From positions 2,264,987 through 2,328,986 of the forward strand of contig NZ_LOJP01000001.1 in assembly GCF_001553785.1 (NCBI RefSeq): a stretch of 64,000 nt of DNA, read 5' to 3'. Both the position numbers and the translations under genes were made by a program. The first letter of the stretch is position 1. Every line of letters starts with the position of its first letter. The DNA is from Actinoplanes sp. TFC3. GTDB lineage: Bacteria; Actinomycetota; Actinomycetes; Mycobacteriales; Micromonosporaceae. The notes below the pieces were generated by a model that made no database searches, was not told where the DNA came from, and was given only the letters and a program-made list of their open reading frames with translations. Of the stretch, positions 17,770-26,450 are shown piece after piece.

Positions 17770-18925
17770 CTCGTTCCGCCGATCGCAGGTGTCGATTGCG
17801 GCGCTGTTCTGCTTCCTCGGGTTCCAGTACGGGACGTGGGCTTCGCGCGTACCGCAAATCAAGGATGGACTGGCACTCAGCGAGGCGGAAGTCGGTCTGC
17901 TCTTGCTGTCCACCGGCATCGGCGCGGCGGTCTCCTTTCCGTTCGTTTCGCGGATGATGCGGGTCTACGGCTCACGCACCCTCGCCATCGCCTCCTGCGT
18001 CGCCCTGGTCGTGGTGCTCCCGGCGCTCGCGCTGGCCCCCAGCTTCGCGGTTGCGCTCGGCGTGCTGTTCTGCGACGGCATCGCGGTGGCCTGCCTGAAT
18101 GTGTCGATGAACGCCCAGGGCGCCGCGCTCGAAGCCCGCTACAGCCGCACCACCATGGCCAAACTGCACGCGGTGTTCAGCGGCGGGACCCTGCTGTCGG
18201 CGCTGCTGGCTTCCGTCGTGGTCTCGCTGAGCCCCGGCCTGGCCCTGCACTTCACCGTCGGCGCGGTGCTGCTGGTGCTGCTGATCGTTGCCGCACGGGC
18301 CGCTCTGCTGGTGCACGAGACCGCGCCCGAGGCGCCGAAGGGACGCTTGTCGCTGCCGTCGCGGGTCACTGCCTGGCTGGGCCTGGCGATGGTTTTCGGT
18401 ACGGTCACCGAGGGCGCCATGAACGACTGGTCGGCGCTGTACCTGAGCGACATCGCGCACGCCGCCGCCGGTCTGACGCCCCTGGGTATCGCCGTGGTGT
18501 CGGGGATGATGGTGCTCGCCCGGCTGTTCGCCGACGGTTGGCGGGCCCGCTGGGGCGACGAACGCGTGGTCGTCGGCGGGGCGCTGCTGGCCGGAGCCGG
18601 GCTCGCCGGGGCGCTGGTTGCCGGGGGCGTGGTGCCGGCGCTGCTCGGGTTCGCCTGCGTGGGCCTGGGCATGGCGGCGATCACCCCGTGCCTGTACGTG
18701 GCCGCCGCGAACCAGGGACCGGACGCGCTGACGCTGGTGGCGGCAATGGGCACCACGGGGTTGCTGGCCGGCCCGCCGGTGATCGGGTTCATCGCCAACG
18801 GCAGCAGCCTGGTGTGGGGGATGGCCGCGGTGGCGGTGTCGGCGCTGCTGGTGGCGGTGTGCGTGGTGCAGGTGCGCGATCGGCTGAGCCGGCCTGCGGT
18901 TTTTGGTCGTACCCCTGGTTCATGA
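17759..18925 (+). CDS. Major facilitator superfamily transporter, probable exporter
   Basis: 388 aa from the ATG at 17759, starting MAADSFRRSQVSIAALFCF. About twelve membrane segments, with an MFS-like loop FVSRMMRVYGSRT between helices 2 and 3. It is the last gene of the overlapping operon and the natural candidate to export the product. Upstream in-frame extension into the acetyltransferase is possible on paper but reads as unrelated sequence. Substrate unknown. Confidence 0.85.
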   Translation: MAADSFRRSQVSIAALFCFLGFQYGTWASRVPQIKDGLALSEAEVGLLLLSTGIGAAVSFPFVSRMMRVYGSRTLAIASCVALVVVLPALALAPSFAVALGVLFCDGIAVACLNVSMNAQGAALEARYSRTTMAKLHAVFSGGTLLSALLASVVVSLSPGLALHFTVGAVLLVLLIVAARAALLVHETAPEAPKGRLSLPSRVTAWLGLAMVFGTVTEGAMNDWSALYLSDIAHAAAGLTPLGIAVVSGMMVLARLFADGWRARWGDERVVVGGALLAGAGLAGALVAGGVVPALLGFACVGLGMAAITPCLYVAAANQGPDALTLVAAMGTTGLLAGPPVIGFIANGSSLVWGMAAVAVSALLVAVCVVQVRDRLSRPAVFGRTPGS

Positions 18926-18932
18926 TGGGTTC

Positions 18933-20678
18933 GTGCTGGTAGCTGTGGTGTCCGGGGACGGGTCGGGAGAAGGTCCCGGCTGGCTGCAGGACGTGCACCA
19001 GGACGGCTCGGTGGCCGGGGCGCCGGTGGCCGTGCCGGATGTGGCGGCGGCGGTGGCGGCGCGCGAGGCCTGCGATGCGCCGCGGTGGTTGTGGGCGGCC
19101 ACAGCCGAGGTCTACCCGGCGTTGCTGCGGGCCGGGGTGCGCGTCGGGCGGTGCCATGACGTCGAGCTGACCGAGGCGTTGCTGCTCGGGCACGCTGGGA
19201 TGTGGGGAGCGCCGCGGTCGCTGGCGGCGGCGGTGGCCCGGGTGCGCGGGGTGCTGCCGGTGCCGGCCGATCCGCCGCCGCGGTTGCCGGAGCCGCCCGG
19301 GCTGGCCCAGGAGACGCTGTTCGGCCCGGCCACGGGAGGCGGCGGGTCGGCGTATCGAACCGTTTTGGCGGTGGCCGGGGGGAGTGGCTACGACAGCGCC
19401 GCGGCAGTGGTGCTGGGTGCGCTGATTGAGGTGTTTGCCGATCAGCAGCGGCGGGTCCGGGGGACCGGGCGGCCGCGGCGGGTCGCTCTGCTGGTGGCGG
19501 CGGAGTCGGCGGGGGCGCTGGTGGGCGCCGAGATGGGGCACATCGGGCTGCCGTGGCGGGCCGACGTGCACGACCGGTTGCTGCGGGAGTTGCTGGGCGC
19601 GCCGCAGCCGGTGGGGCCGCCGCGCCGGTTGGCCGAGCTCACTGCGGAGATCAACACCGCTTTCGGGGTACGGGGATTGCACCCGGATTCGCCGGCCGAG
19701 GTGCTCAAGGCGTTCGCCAGGGCGGGCATCGACATCCCGAACACGCGCGCCTGGGTGCTGCGCAAGGTCGAGCACCCGGCGGTCAAGCCGCTGCTGGAGT
19801 ACAAGGAGCTGTACCGGATCTGGACCGCGCACGGCTGGGGCTGGCTGGAGTCGTGGGTCAGCGCAGGCCGCTTCCGCCCGGAGTACGTGCCCGGGGGCGT
19901 GGTGTCCGGGCGCTGGGCCACCCGCGGGGGTGGGGCGTTGCAGGTGCCCAAGGTGGTGCGCCGCGCGGTGGTGGCCGACCCGGGCTGGTGCTTCGTGGTG
20001 GCCGACGCCGGTCAGCTCGAACCGCGGGTGCTGGCCGCCGTGTCCGGTGACGCCCGGCTGGCCGCGGCGGGCGAGGCCGACGACCTGTACGCCGCGCTGG
20101 CCAAGGACTCGTTCGACGGCGACCGCCCCAAGGCCAAGGTTGCCCTGCTCGGCGCGATGTACGGCCAGACCGGCGGCGCCGCGATCCCGGCCCTGGCGGT
20201 GCTGCGCAAGCACTACCCGACCGCGTTCGAGTACGTCGAGGCCGCCGCCCGCACCGGGGAGGCCGGGGGACTGGTCCGCTCGTGGCTGGGCCGGACCTGC
20301 CCGCCCTCGTCGACCGCGTGGCGCGATGCCGGGCTGGACCCGCCGGAGGAGTCCGGGCCGGCCGACGTGTCGCAGGGTGGCGCCTCGGGGCGGGCCCGCG
20401 GGCGGTTCACCCGCAACTTCGTCATCCAGGCCACCGCCGCCGAGTGGGCGCTGGTGCTGCTGGCCACCCTGCGTACCGAGCTGGCCGGCATGCGCGCGGA
20501 GATCGTGCTGTTCGTGCACGACGAGGTGGGGGTGCACTGCCCGGTCGCCGAAGCCGATGCCGTCGCGGCGGCGGTGCGGCTCGCCGCCGGGCGAGCGGGG
20601 GACCTGCTCTTTGGGCGTACCGAGGTCAGGTTTCCGTTGGATGTTTCGATTGTCGACTGTTACGCGGATGCGGCTTGA
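18933..20678 (+). CDS. Bifunctional 3'-5' exonuclease/DNA polymerase-like protein (family A)
   Basis: About 581 aa. The N-terminal third corresponds to a degenerate exonuclease-like domain without an obvious DEDD set. The C-terminal half is a family-A polymerase: motif A VVADAGQLEPR, motif B RPKAKVALLGAMYG and motif C VHDEV. Actinobacteria carry such short PolA paralogues besides PolA. Motif A departs from the canonical DYSQIELR, keeping Asp and Glu. GTG 18933 is chosen because homologues start close to LVAVV; a TTG 30 bases upstream is possible. It begins eight bases after the MFS stop, so it may be read through from that operon. Confidence 0.75.
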   Translation: MLVAVVSGDGSGEGPGWLQDVHQDGSVAGAPVAVPDVAAAVAAREACDAPRWLWAATAEVYPALLRAGVRVGRCHDVELTEALLLGHAGMWGAPRSLAAAVARVRGVLPVPADPPPRLPEPPGLAQETLFGPATGGGGSAYRTVLAVAGGSGYDSAAAVVLGALIEVFADQQRRVRGTGRPRRVALLVAAESAGALVGAEMGHIGLPWRADVHDRLLRELLGAPQPVGPPRRLAELTAEINTAFGVRGLHPDSPAEVLKAFARAGIDIPNTRAWVLRKVEHPAVKPLLEYKELYRIWTAHGWGWLESWVSAGRFRPEYVPGGVVSGRWATRGGGALQVPKVVRRAVVADPGWCFVVADAGQLEPRVLAAVSGDARLAAAGEADDLYAALAKDSFDGDRPKAKVALLGAMYGQTGGAAIPALAVLRKHYPTAFEYVEAAARTGEAGGLVRSWLGRTCPPSSTAWRDAGLDPPEESGPADVSQGGASGRARGRFTRNFVIQATAAEWALVLLATLRTELAGMRAEIVLFVHDEVGVHCPVAEADAVAAAVRLAAGRAGDLLFGRTEVRFPLDVSIVDCYADAA

Positions 20679-20811
20679 GCGTTGTGGTCCTCGATCTGGC
20701 GGGCGAAACCCTCGGCGATGTCGAGCCGATCACGCAGCCTCGGGAGGGAAGAGTTCGCCGGGATCGGGCGCCGCGTAAGCACCATCACCGCCGCCGGGAT
20801 AGCGTTTCGCC

Positions 20812-22716
20812 ATGCGCCGCATTGCTTTCGGGACTCAGGTCTGCGGGCACCTCGACGAGGGCTCGCGCCGGGAATGGCTCGTGCCCGACGGGCGTGGTGG
20901 CTACGCGATGGGCACCGTCAGCGGCCTGCGGACCCGGCGCTACCACGGGTTGCTGGTGGTTGCGGGCAAGAACCCCGGGCTGCGCTACCTCGGGCTTGCC
21001 GCGCTCGACCCGGTGGTCACGCTGGCGTCCGGGGCGGTGGTGCGCCTCGGGGTGCACGAGTGGGCCGACGGGGTGGTCGCGCCCGAGGGGCACCGGTTCC
21101 TGTCCGGCTTCGAGCTGGTCGACGGGCTGCCGCGGTGGCGCTGGCGCATCGGTGACGTGGTGCTGGAACGCGAGCTGGCGATGGAACCCGGGCGCAGCAG
21201 CGTGGCCGTCGTGCACCGGCTGCTCACCGGCGGCCCCGTCAGTTTGCGGCTCGAGGCGCTGTGCACGTGGCGCGATGTGCATGCCGAACGCACGGCCGGG
21301 GGCCCGCAACCGGTGGTCACCGAGGTGGAGGGCGGGTGCGTGGTCGAGGGGGCGTACCGCTTGCGCGGGCCGGATTTCCGCGGTGCGGGTGGGTGGTTCC
21401 ACGGGGTGCGGCATCGCGAGGAGGCGGCGCGCGGGCTCACGCCCACCGAGGATCTCTGGTACGCCGGAAGCTTCCACGCCGAGCTGCGCCAGGCCGGGGC
21501 GACCGCGTCGGTGGCGGCGTGGGCCGACGACCTGGAGACGGTGCCGGAGCCGGCGGCTGAGGTGGTGAGCTCTGGGCGTACCAGGAATCGGGCCGTGGTG
21601 GCAGCGGCCGGACCCGGCGACGAAGCCCAGGCCACCCTCGCGCTGGCCGCCGACGCCTTCGTCGTGCGCACCGACGCCGGCCCCGACGTGGTGGCCGGCT
21701 ACCCCTGGTTCGGCGCCTGGTCGCGCGACACGATGATCAGCTACGAGGGCCTGTTCCTGGCCACCGGGCGGGGCGAGCTGGGCCGCAGCCTGCTGCAGAA
21801 CTACGCGGCGACCCTGTCGGAGGGCATGCTCGCCAACACCGCTGACGTCGGCGGGGTCGAGTACAACACGGTCGACGCCACGCTGTGGTTCCTGCACGCA
21901 GTCGGCCGGCACGTTGCCTTGACCGGCGACACCGACCTGGCCGCCGAGCTGGTCCCGGTTCTGCTCACCGCGGTGGACGCCCACCTGGCCGGCACCCGCT
22001 ACGGCATCGGCGCGGACCCGGCCGACGGCCTCCTGCGCCAGGGTGCCCCCGGGGTGGCGCTGACGTGGATGGACGCGCGCGTCAACGAGGTCCCGGTGAC
22101 GCCCCGGGCAGGCAAGCCGGTCGAGGTCAACGCGCTGTGGATCAACGGGCTGGCCATGCTGATCAAGATGGCCTGGCAGATCCGCGCGGACGTCGGCGCC
22201 GTCGACCGCGCCCACGCCGCCGCCCTGGGCTCCTTCGCGCGCCGCTTCCCGGCCGGTGGTGGCCTGCTGCACGACGTGGTGGACGGACCCAACGGCAACG
22301 ACGACACGTTGCGGCCCAACCAACTGCTGGCCTGGTCCTTGCCGTACGCGCCGCTGCGCCCCGAACCCGCCGCGCTGCAGACCATCGGGGCGGCCCTGAT
22401 GACCCCGCTCGGACCCCGCAGCCAAGCGCCGGGAACACCGGGCTACCAGGGCAACCACCGCGGCGGCCCGGCCGAGCGGGACACGGCGTACCACACGGGA
22501 ACGGTGTGGCCCTGGCTCACCGGCCCGTACGTGGAATCCTGGCGCAAACTCGGCATCGCCGCCGACCAGACCCTGTCCGATGCCGACTGGCACCTGGGCG
22601 AGTACGGCCTCGGGTCGGTTTCCGAGACCGCCGGCGGGGATGCACCGCACCCGGCTACGGGGTGCCCGTTCCAGGCGTGGTCGGTGGCGGAGGCGCTGCG
22701 GGCCCGGCGGCTGTGA
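20812..22716 (+). CDS. Glycogen debranching enzyme-like amylo-alpha-1,6-glucosidase (GH133 type)
   Basis: 634 aa. An N-terminal beta-sandwich domain (REWLVPDGRGGYAMGTVSGLRTRRYHGLL, here cited by residues 20-48) is followed by an (alpha/alpha)6 barrel with GYPWFGAWSRDTMIS, which holds the likely catalytic Asp, then VNALWINGL and YHTGTVWPWL. This is the bacterial archaeal-type debranching enzyme family that removes alpha-1,6-linked glucose from glycogen. No signal peptide, so cytoplasmic. It is monocistronic, 133 bp after the polymerase-like gene. Confidence 0.85.
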   Translation: MRRIAFGTQVCGHLDEGSRREWLVPDGRGGYAMGTVSGLRTRRYHGLLVVAGKNPGLRYLGLAALDPVVTLASGAVVRLGVHEWADGVVAPEGHRFLSGFELVDGLPRWRWRIGDVVLERELAMEPGRSSVAVVHRLLTGGPVSLRLEALCTWRDVHAERTAGGPQPVVTEVEGGCVVEGAYRLRGPDFRGAGGWFHGVRHREEAARGLTPTEDLWYAGSFHAELRQAGATASVAAWADDLETVPEPAAEVVSSGRTRNRAVVAAAGPGDEAQATLALAADAFVVRTDAGPDVVAGYPWFGAWSRDTMISYEGLFLATGRGELGRSLLQNYAATLSEGMLANTADVGGVEYNTVDATLWFLHAVGRHVALTGDTDLAAELVPVLLTAVDAHLAGTRYGIGADPADGLLRQGAPGVALTWMDARVNEVPVTPRAGKPVEVNALWINGLAMLIKMAWQIRADVGAVDRAHAAALGSFARRFPAGGGLLHDVVDGPNGNDDTLRPNQLLAWSLPYAPLRPEPAALQTIGAALMTPLGPRSQAPGTPGYQGNHRGGPAERDTAYHTGTVWPWLTGPYVESWRKLGIAADQTLSDADWHLGEYGLGSVSETAGGDAPHPATGCPFQAWSVAEALRARRL

Positions 22717-22779
22717 CGGTCTTTACACCCGTCCCGGGTTGCCATTGATGTCGCGATCCTGTGCAGCCGGCGGCACTGA

Positions 22780-22818
22780 CCTTGATGCTGCACCGAGCTG
22801 AGCCGGCGCTCATCAAGG
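22780..22818. repeat. Inverted repeat CCTTGATG/CATCAAGG
   Basis: Eight-base arms at 22780-22787 and 22811-22818 enclose a 23-bp loop in the 200-bp gap after the debranching enzyme gene. It may form a weak transcript hairpin. There is no T-run. Confidence 0.35.
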
Positions 22819-22916
22819 CCGTTGCCCCTCGAGCGTTGTCAGTGTCATGTCCCCTGAAGGGGGGCTATCGCGCCGCACGCCGGTTCGGCCGTCGCGGCCC
22901 GGGTACCCACCTGACG

Positions 22917-23111
22917 ATGAGGTACAGATCAGCTGTTGCAGTAATCGCGATGGTGGTGGCCGTCGCTCTGCTCGTCGTCGTGTTTCCGTGGCAGGGTCAC
23001 GCGCTGGCCGTCACCGGCATCGTGATGATGATCGCCGGCGCGGTGGTCGCGGCCATCGGCATCGCCATCGACCGGCACGACCCGAGTGGGCTCACTTCGC
23101 GGCGGCGATGA
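22917..23111 (+). CDS. Small two-helix membrane protein (hypothetical)
   Basis: 64 aa from the ATG at 22917, with two hydrophobic segments (about 5-25 and 29-49) and a basic tail ending SRRR. Unrecognised. No good ribosome binding site is visible. Its last 20 bp overlap the 3' end of the convergent OhrR-like gene. Upstream in-frame sequence looks non-coding. It could be chance. Confidence 0.4.
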   Translation: MRYRSAVAVIAMVVAVALLVVVFPWQGHALAVTGIVMMIAGAVVAAIGIAIDRHDPSGLTSRRR

Positions 23112-23532
23112 CTGTTGTCAGGGCGGCGTGGAGCGACCGCAGCTCCTCGATCGGCAATCCCAGTCGCTCAACCACCGCCGGCGGGATCGTGAGGGCCTCT
23201 TCGCGCAGCTCGCGCCCCCGGGGAGTCAGCGTCACGGCCAGGCTGCGTTCGTCTGCCCGGTCCCGTTCGCGGTGCAGGTAACCGATGGCCTCCAGTCGCT
23301 TGAGCAGCGGCGACAAGGTGCCAGGATCCAACTGCAGGAGATCGCTCAGCCGCCGTACGGACAGGGGTGCGTGCTGCCACAATGCCAGCATCACCAGGTA
23401 TTGCGGGTGGGTCAGTCCCATGGGTTCGAGAAGCGGCCGGTACACCGCGACCACGCTGCGAGCCGCCACGGACAGGGCGAAACAGACCTGCTGTTCCAGA
23501 TGCAGAGGGTCGTTGTCGACCGGGTCACTCAT
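23092..23532 (-). CDS. MarR-family regulator, OhrR-like with N-terminal cysteine
   Basis: 146 aa. N-terminal LEQQVCFALSVAARSVVAVYRPLLEPMGLTHPQYLVMLAL (residues 12-51) matches OhrR-type peroxide sensors, with Cys17 at the reactive position and Tyr residues downstream. A winged helix follows (LSVRRLSDLLQLDPGTLSPLLKRLE). OhrR proteins repress hydroperoxide resistance genes until their Cys is oxidised. The ATG at 23532 has GAGGAGAG upstream. It faces a 64-aa gene across 97 bp packed with CCAAT/ATTGG palindromes, so it probably represses itself and that gene. No ohr gene is visible. Confidence 0.85.
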   Translation of the reverse strand: MSDPVDNDPLHLEQQVCFALSVAARSVVAVYRPLLEPMGLTHPQYLVMLALWQHAPLSVRRLSDLLQLDPGTLSPLLKRLEAIGYLHRERDRADERSLAVTLTPRGRELREEALTIPPAVVERLGLPIEELRSLHAALTTVIAAAK

Positions 23533-23564
23533 TGGTTGGCTCTCCTCAGCTCGCTTGTTACTGT

Positions 23565-23600
23565 ACCAATAATTGGTGTGCCAATGGTTGGTGCACCAAT
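23565..23600. promoter_or_regulatory. Clustered CCAAT/ATTGG operator-like palindromes
   Basis: Three overlapping dyads lie between the OhrR-like gene and the divergent 64-aa gene: ACCAATAATTGGT (23565-23577), ATTGGTGTGCCAAT (23572-23585) and TTGGTGCACCAA (23588-23599). The CCAA core recurs exactly every 15 bp (23566, 23581, 23596). This is a strong candidate binding region for the adjacent MarR-type repressor. Confidence 0.75.
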
Positions 23601-23629
23601 CGGCGAGGAACGGGCAAACGGAGGTCGTC

Positions 23630-23824
23630 ATGGCGAAGGATGTCCGCGAGGGCGGGTTCCTGTGGAACTGGATCTACAAATACTGGGCCGGTCCGGCGTC
23701 GGTGAACGGAGCCATCGAGGGCGTCACGCAGGAAGCCCGCGACGCCTGGAAGAAGGACCTCGAGGAGCGCAAGGCGTACACCCGCGAGCAACGCGCCCGT
23801 CGGCAGGCCGCCCGCAAACGCTGA
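23630..23824 (+). CDS. Small basic hypothetical protein (64 aa)
   Basis: 64 aa starting MAKDVREGGFLWNWIYKYW and ending in a Lys/Arg-rich stretch. An aromatic N-terminal patch is followed by a charged helix (about 30-64). I do not recognise it. GGAGG lies six bases before the ATG. Its promoter region holds the clustered MarR-type operators, so it is a likely target of the OhrR-like regulator. Confidence 0.7.
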   Translation: MAKDVREGGFLWNWIYKYWAGPASVNGAIEGVTQEARDAWKKDLEERKAYTREQRARRQAARKR

Positions 23825-23857
23825 CCGCCGGTAACCGGCACCGGATAGGGTCGCGGC

Positions 23858-24370
23858 GTGCCCGCATCCCCGTACGTCAAGAACCTGCGCGCCAAGGCCG
23901 GCCAGGACCTGATCATGTTTCCGACGGTCAGCGCCGTGGTCCTCAACGACCGCGGCGAGCTGCTGCTCGGGCAGCGCAGCGACAACCACCGCTGGTCGCT
24001 GATCGCCGGCATGATGGACCCGGGCGAGCAGCCGGCCGAGGCCGTGGTCCGCGAAGTCCTCGAAGAAACCGGCGTGCACGTCAAGGTCGAGCGGCTGGCC
24101 GGGGTGGCCCTGCACCCGGTGGTCTACGGCAACGGTGACCGCTGCGACATGGTGAACACCTGGTATCGCTGCCGGGCGGTCAGCGGGCAGGCCCGGGTCA
24201 ACGACACCGAGTCGCTGGCTGTGGATTGGTTCGCCCTGGACGCGCTGCCGGCCGACCTCACGCCGTTCGCCCACCATCGCATCCGCACCGCGCTGGACGA
24301 CTCGCTGCCGGCCTGGTTCGCCCAGCCCGGCGAGCCCCTGCCCGGCAATCAGCCCGTAGCAGGCAGTTAG
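23858..24370 (+). CDS. NUDIX hydrolase
   Basis: 170 aa. The Nudix box is intact: G-x5-E-x7-REVLEETGV spanning about residues 51-73 (MMDPGEQPAEAVVREVLEE). Such enzymes hydrolyse nucleoside diphosphates linked to other groups, and this one resembles actinobacterial MutT/ADP-ribose-type proteins. GTG start 33 bp after the small basic gene, so probably co-transcribed with it. It overlaps the convergent response regulator by four bases. Substrate not assignable. Confidence 0.85.
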   Translation: MPASPYVKNLRAKAGQDLIMFPTVSAVVLNDRGELLLGQRSDNHRWSLIAGMMDPGEQPAEAVVREVLEETGVHVKVERLAGVALHPVVYGNGDRCDMVNTWYRCRAVSGQARVNDTESLAVDWFALDALPADLTPFAHHRIRTALDDSLPAWFAQPGEPLPGNQPVAGS

Positions 24371-25053
24371 CTCAGCCACCCGGGGCGGATGATCCCGGCC
24401 TCGTACGCCTGCACCACCAACTGAGCCCGGTCGCGCGCGCCCAGCTTGACCATTGTGCGGCTCACGTGGGTCTTGGCGGTGGCCGGGCTGATCACCAGCC
24501 GGGCGGCGATCTCGTCGTTCGACAGGCCCTCGCCGACCAGCACCATCACCTCGCGCTCGCGGTCGGTGAGCTGACCCAGCCGTTGCCCCGCTTCCTCCGG
24601 CGGCACCGTGGGGCGTCCCCGCCCGCCCGGCGTGGCGAACTCGCCGATCACCCGGCGCGTCACGCTCGGCGACAGCAGCGCGTCCCCGGCCGCCACTGCG
24701 CGGATGCCGCGCAGCAGGTCGACCGGCTCGGTGTCCTTGACCAGGAAGCCCGACGCCCCGGTGCGCAACGCTTCGAACACGTACTCATCGAGCTCGAACG
24801 TGGTCAGAATGACTACCCTTATGCCGTTCAGCTCGGGGTCGGCGGCGATGCGGCGGGTGGCTTCCAGGCCGTCGACGCCGGGCATCCGGATGTCCATCAG
24901 GATGACGTCGGGCCGGGTGGCGGCGGCCAGGCGTACGGCTTCGAGCCCGTCGGCGGCCTCCCCGACCACCTCGAGATCCGGCTCCGCGCTGATCAGCGCG
25001 CGGAACCCGGCCCGCACCAGGGCCTGGTCGTCGGCGAGCAGCACCTTGATCAT
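24367..25053 (-). CDS. NarL/LuxR-family response regulator
   Basis: 228 aa. The receiver domain (1-120) has the acidic pair at DD8-9 and the phosphoacceptor in VILMDIRMPG, with Lys in LVKD. The C-terminal LuxR helix-turn-helix reads LTDREREVMVLVGEGLSNDE and continues with IAARL. Its start overlaps the stop of the upstream kinase gene (ATGA), so the two form a translationally coupled two-component pair. Confidence 0.92.
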   Translation of the reverse strand: MIKVLLADDQALVRAGFRALISAEPDLEVVGEAADGLEAVRLAAATRPDVILMDIRMPGVDGLEATRRIAADPELNGIRVVILTTFELDEYVFEALRTGASGFLVKDTEPVDLLRGIRAVAAGDALLSPSVTRRVIGEFATPGGRGRPTVPPEEAGQRLGQLTDREREVMVLVGEGLSNDEIAARLVISPATAKTHVSRTMVKLGARDRAQLVVQAYEAGIIRPGWLS

Positions 25054-26270
25054 GCGGACTCCGTAACGTGCGTGGGCAGGACGGCCCCGACCAGATAACC
25101 ACCCTCGGGCACCGGCCCGGCCGTCAGCGTGCCACCCAGCGTCTCCGCCCGTGCGCGCATGCCGGCGATCCCGGTGCCCGACCCGCCGTCGCCGGCCTCG
25201 TCGGATTCCGGGCGGGCTGTGCCATCGTTGCGGATGGCCAGGCGCAGCTCGAGCGGGCCGTAGTCGATCGCGATCGTGGCGGACTGGGCCAGGGCGTGGC
25301 GCCGGACGTTGGTCAGGGCTTCCTGGATGATCCGGTACGCCGCCCGGTCCACCTCCGGCGGCAGCTCGCGCCGGATCCCGGTCGTCGTGGTGCTGATCGG
25401 CAGCCCGGCGTCCGAGGTCAGGTCGGCGAGCCGGTCCAGCCCCAGCGACGGTTGCCGGGGTGCCGCCTCCTGCTCCGGGCGCAGCGCGTCGAGCACCGCC
25501 CGTACCTCGCGCAGCGCCTCCGAGCTGGCCGTCTTGATCGCGGTCAACGCCTCGCGGGCCTGCTCGGGGCGGCTGTCCATCAGGTGCAGCCCCACCCCGG
25601 CCTGCACGTTGATCAGCGACAGGTGGTGGCCGAGGACGTCGTGCAGCTCGCGGGCGATGCGCAGCCGCTCGTCGGAGGTCTGGCGTTTCTCCTGCTCCTC
25701 GTGGGCCCTGGCGCGTTCGGCGTTGACCTTGGCGAGCTGGGCGAAGTAGGCGTCCCGGCTGCGCCCGGCCTCGCCGAGGATCATGGTCAGGAACAGGCCG
25801 ACTGCGGTCAGGATGAGCACGCGAAGGCTCGGCTGGGACGTCAGCGGGACCCCCAGCGGCTCGGCGGCCAGCTTGGTCACGGTGACGTAGACGAGGTAGG
25901 CAGCGGCGGCGACCGGGACAGCGGCGCGGGCGCGGCCCGCCTTCGCCGCGGTGTACAGCGCGATCACCGGGGCGACCAGGAACGTCCAGGCCGGCGGCAC
26001 CAGGGTGGCGTACGCGATGCTGGCCGCCGCCGCGATCGCGAAGACGAACAGGTGGGCCCGGCGCCGCCAGAGCAGGGCCAGCGGGCCGGCTACCAGCAGC
26101 GCGATGCCGATCTTGTCTGCGGGCGCAGCCAGGGCGCCGGCGATGCGAGCGTTGCCGAACAGGTGGAAGCCCAGCGCAACGAACGCGGCGGCCTTGAAGT
26201 TGTCGCGGCGCGGACCGGGCCGCCGCTGGGAGTAGGGCCGCCGCGGGTGGTAGCTGGGGTGGATCGGCAC
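25050..26270 (-). CDS. Sensor histidine kinase (HisKA_3, NarX/DesK type)
   Basis: About 406 aa from a GTG at 26270. Five or six membrane segments cover residues 30-165. A short coiled coil leads to the dimerisation/phosphoacceptor helix RIARELHDVLGHHLSLINVQ, with His in ELHDV, followed by a HATPase domain with GSGTGIAGM as the G-box. It sits directly upstream of its LuxR-type partner. The signal is unknown. A longer frame continues upstream, but residues before VPIHPSYHP look like non-coding sequence. Confidence 0.88.
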   Translation of the reverse strand: MPIHPSYHPRRPYSQRRPGPRRDNFKAAAFVALGFHLFGNARIAGALAAPADKIGIALLVAGPLALLWRRRAHLFVFAIAAAASIAYATLVPPAWTFLVAPVIALYTAAKAGRARAAVPVAAAAYLVYVTVTKLAAEPLGVPLTSQPSLRVLILTAVGLFLTMILGEAGRSRDAYFAQLAKVNAERARAHEEQEKRQTSDERLRIARELHDVLGHHLSLINVQAGVGLHLMDSRPEQAREALTAIKTASSEALREVRAVLDALRPEQEAAPRQPSLGLDRLADLTSDAGLPISTTTTGIRRELPPEVDRAAYRIIQEALTNVRRHALAQSATIAIDYGPLELRLAIRNDGTARPESDEAGDGGSGTGIAGMRARAETLGGTLTAGPVPEGGYLVGAVLPTHVTESA

Positions 26271-26450
26271 GTCAACGACGCTACGGCACCCGGGCGCGGC
26301 GGACATCGGACCACGGTGGTGCGACCGGGGGCGTAGGGACCGGCAGTGGCGTACTCCGGTGGACGTACGCGAAGACGCTCTCCCGGGCCGACGCCCGGCG
26401 CGAGCGGATCCCGCAGCCTGGAGGCACACGTTTGCAGGAAGGGGATCGAC

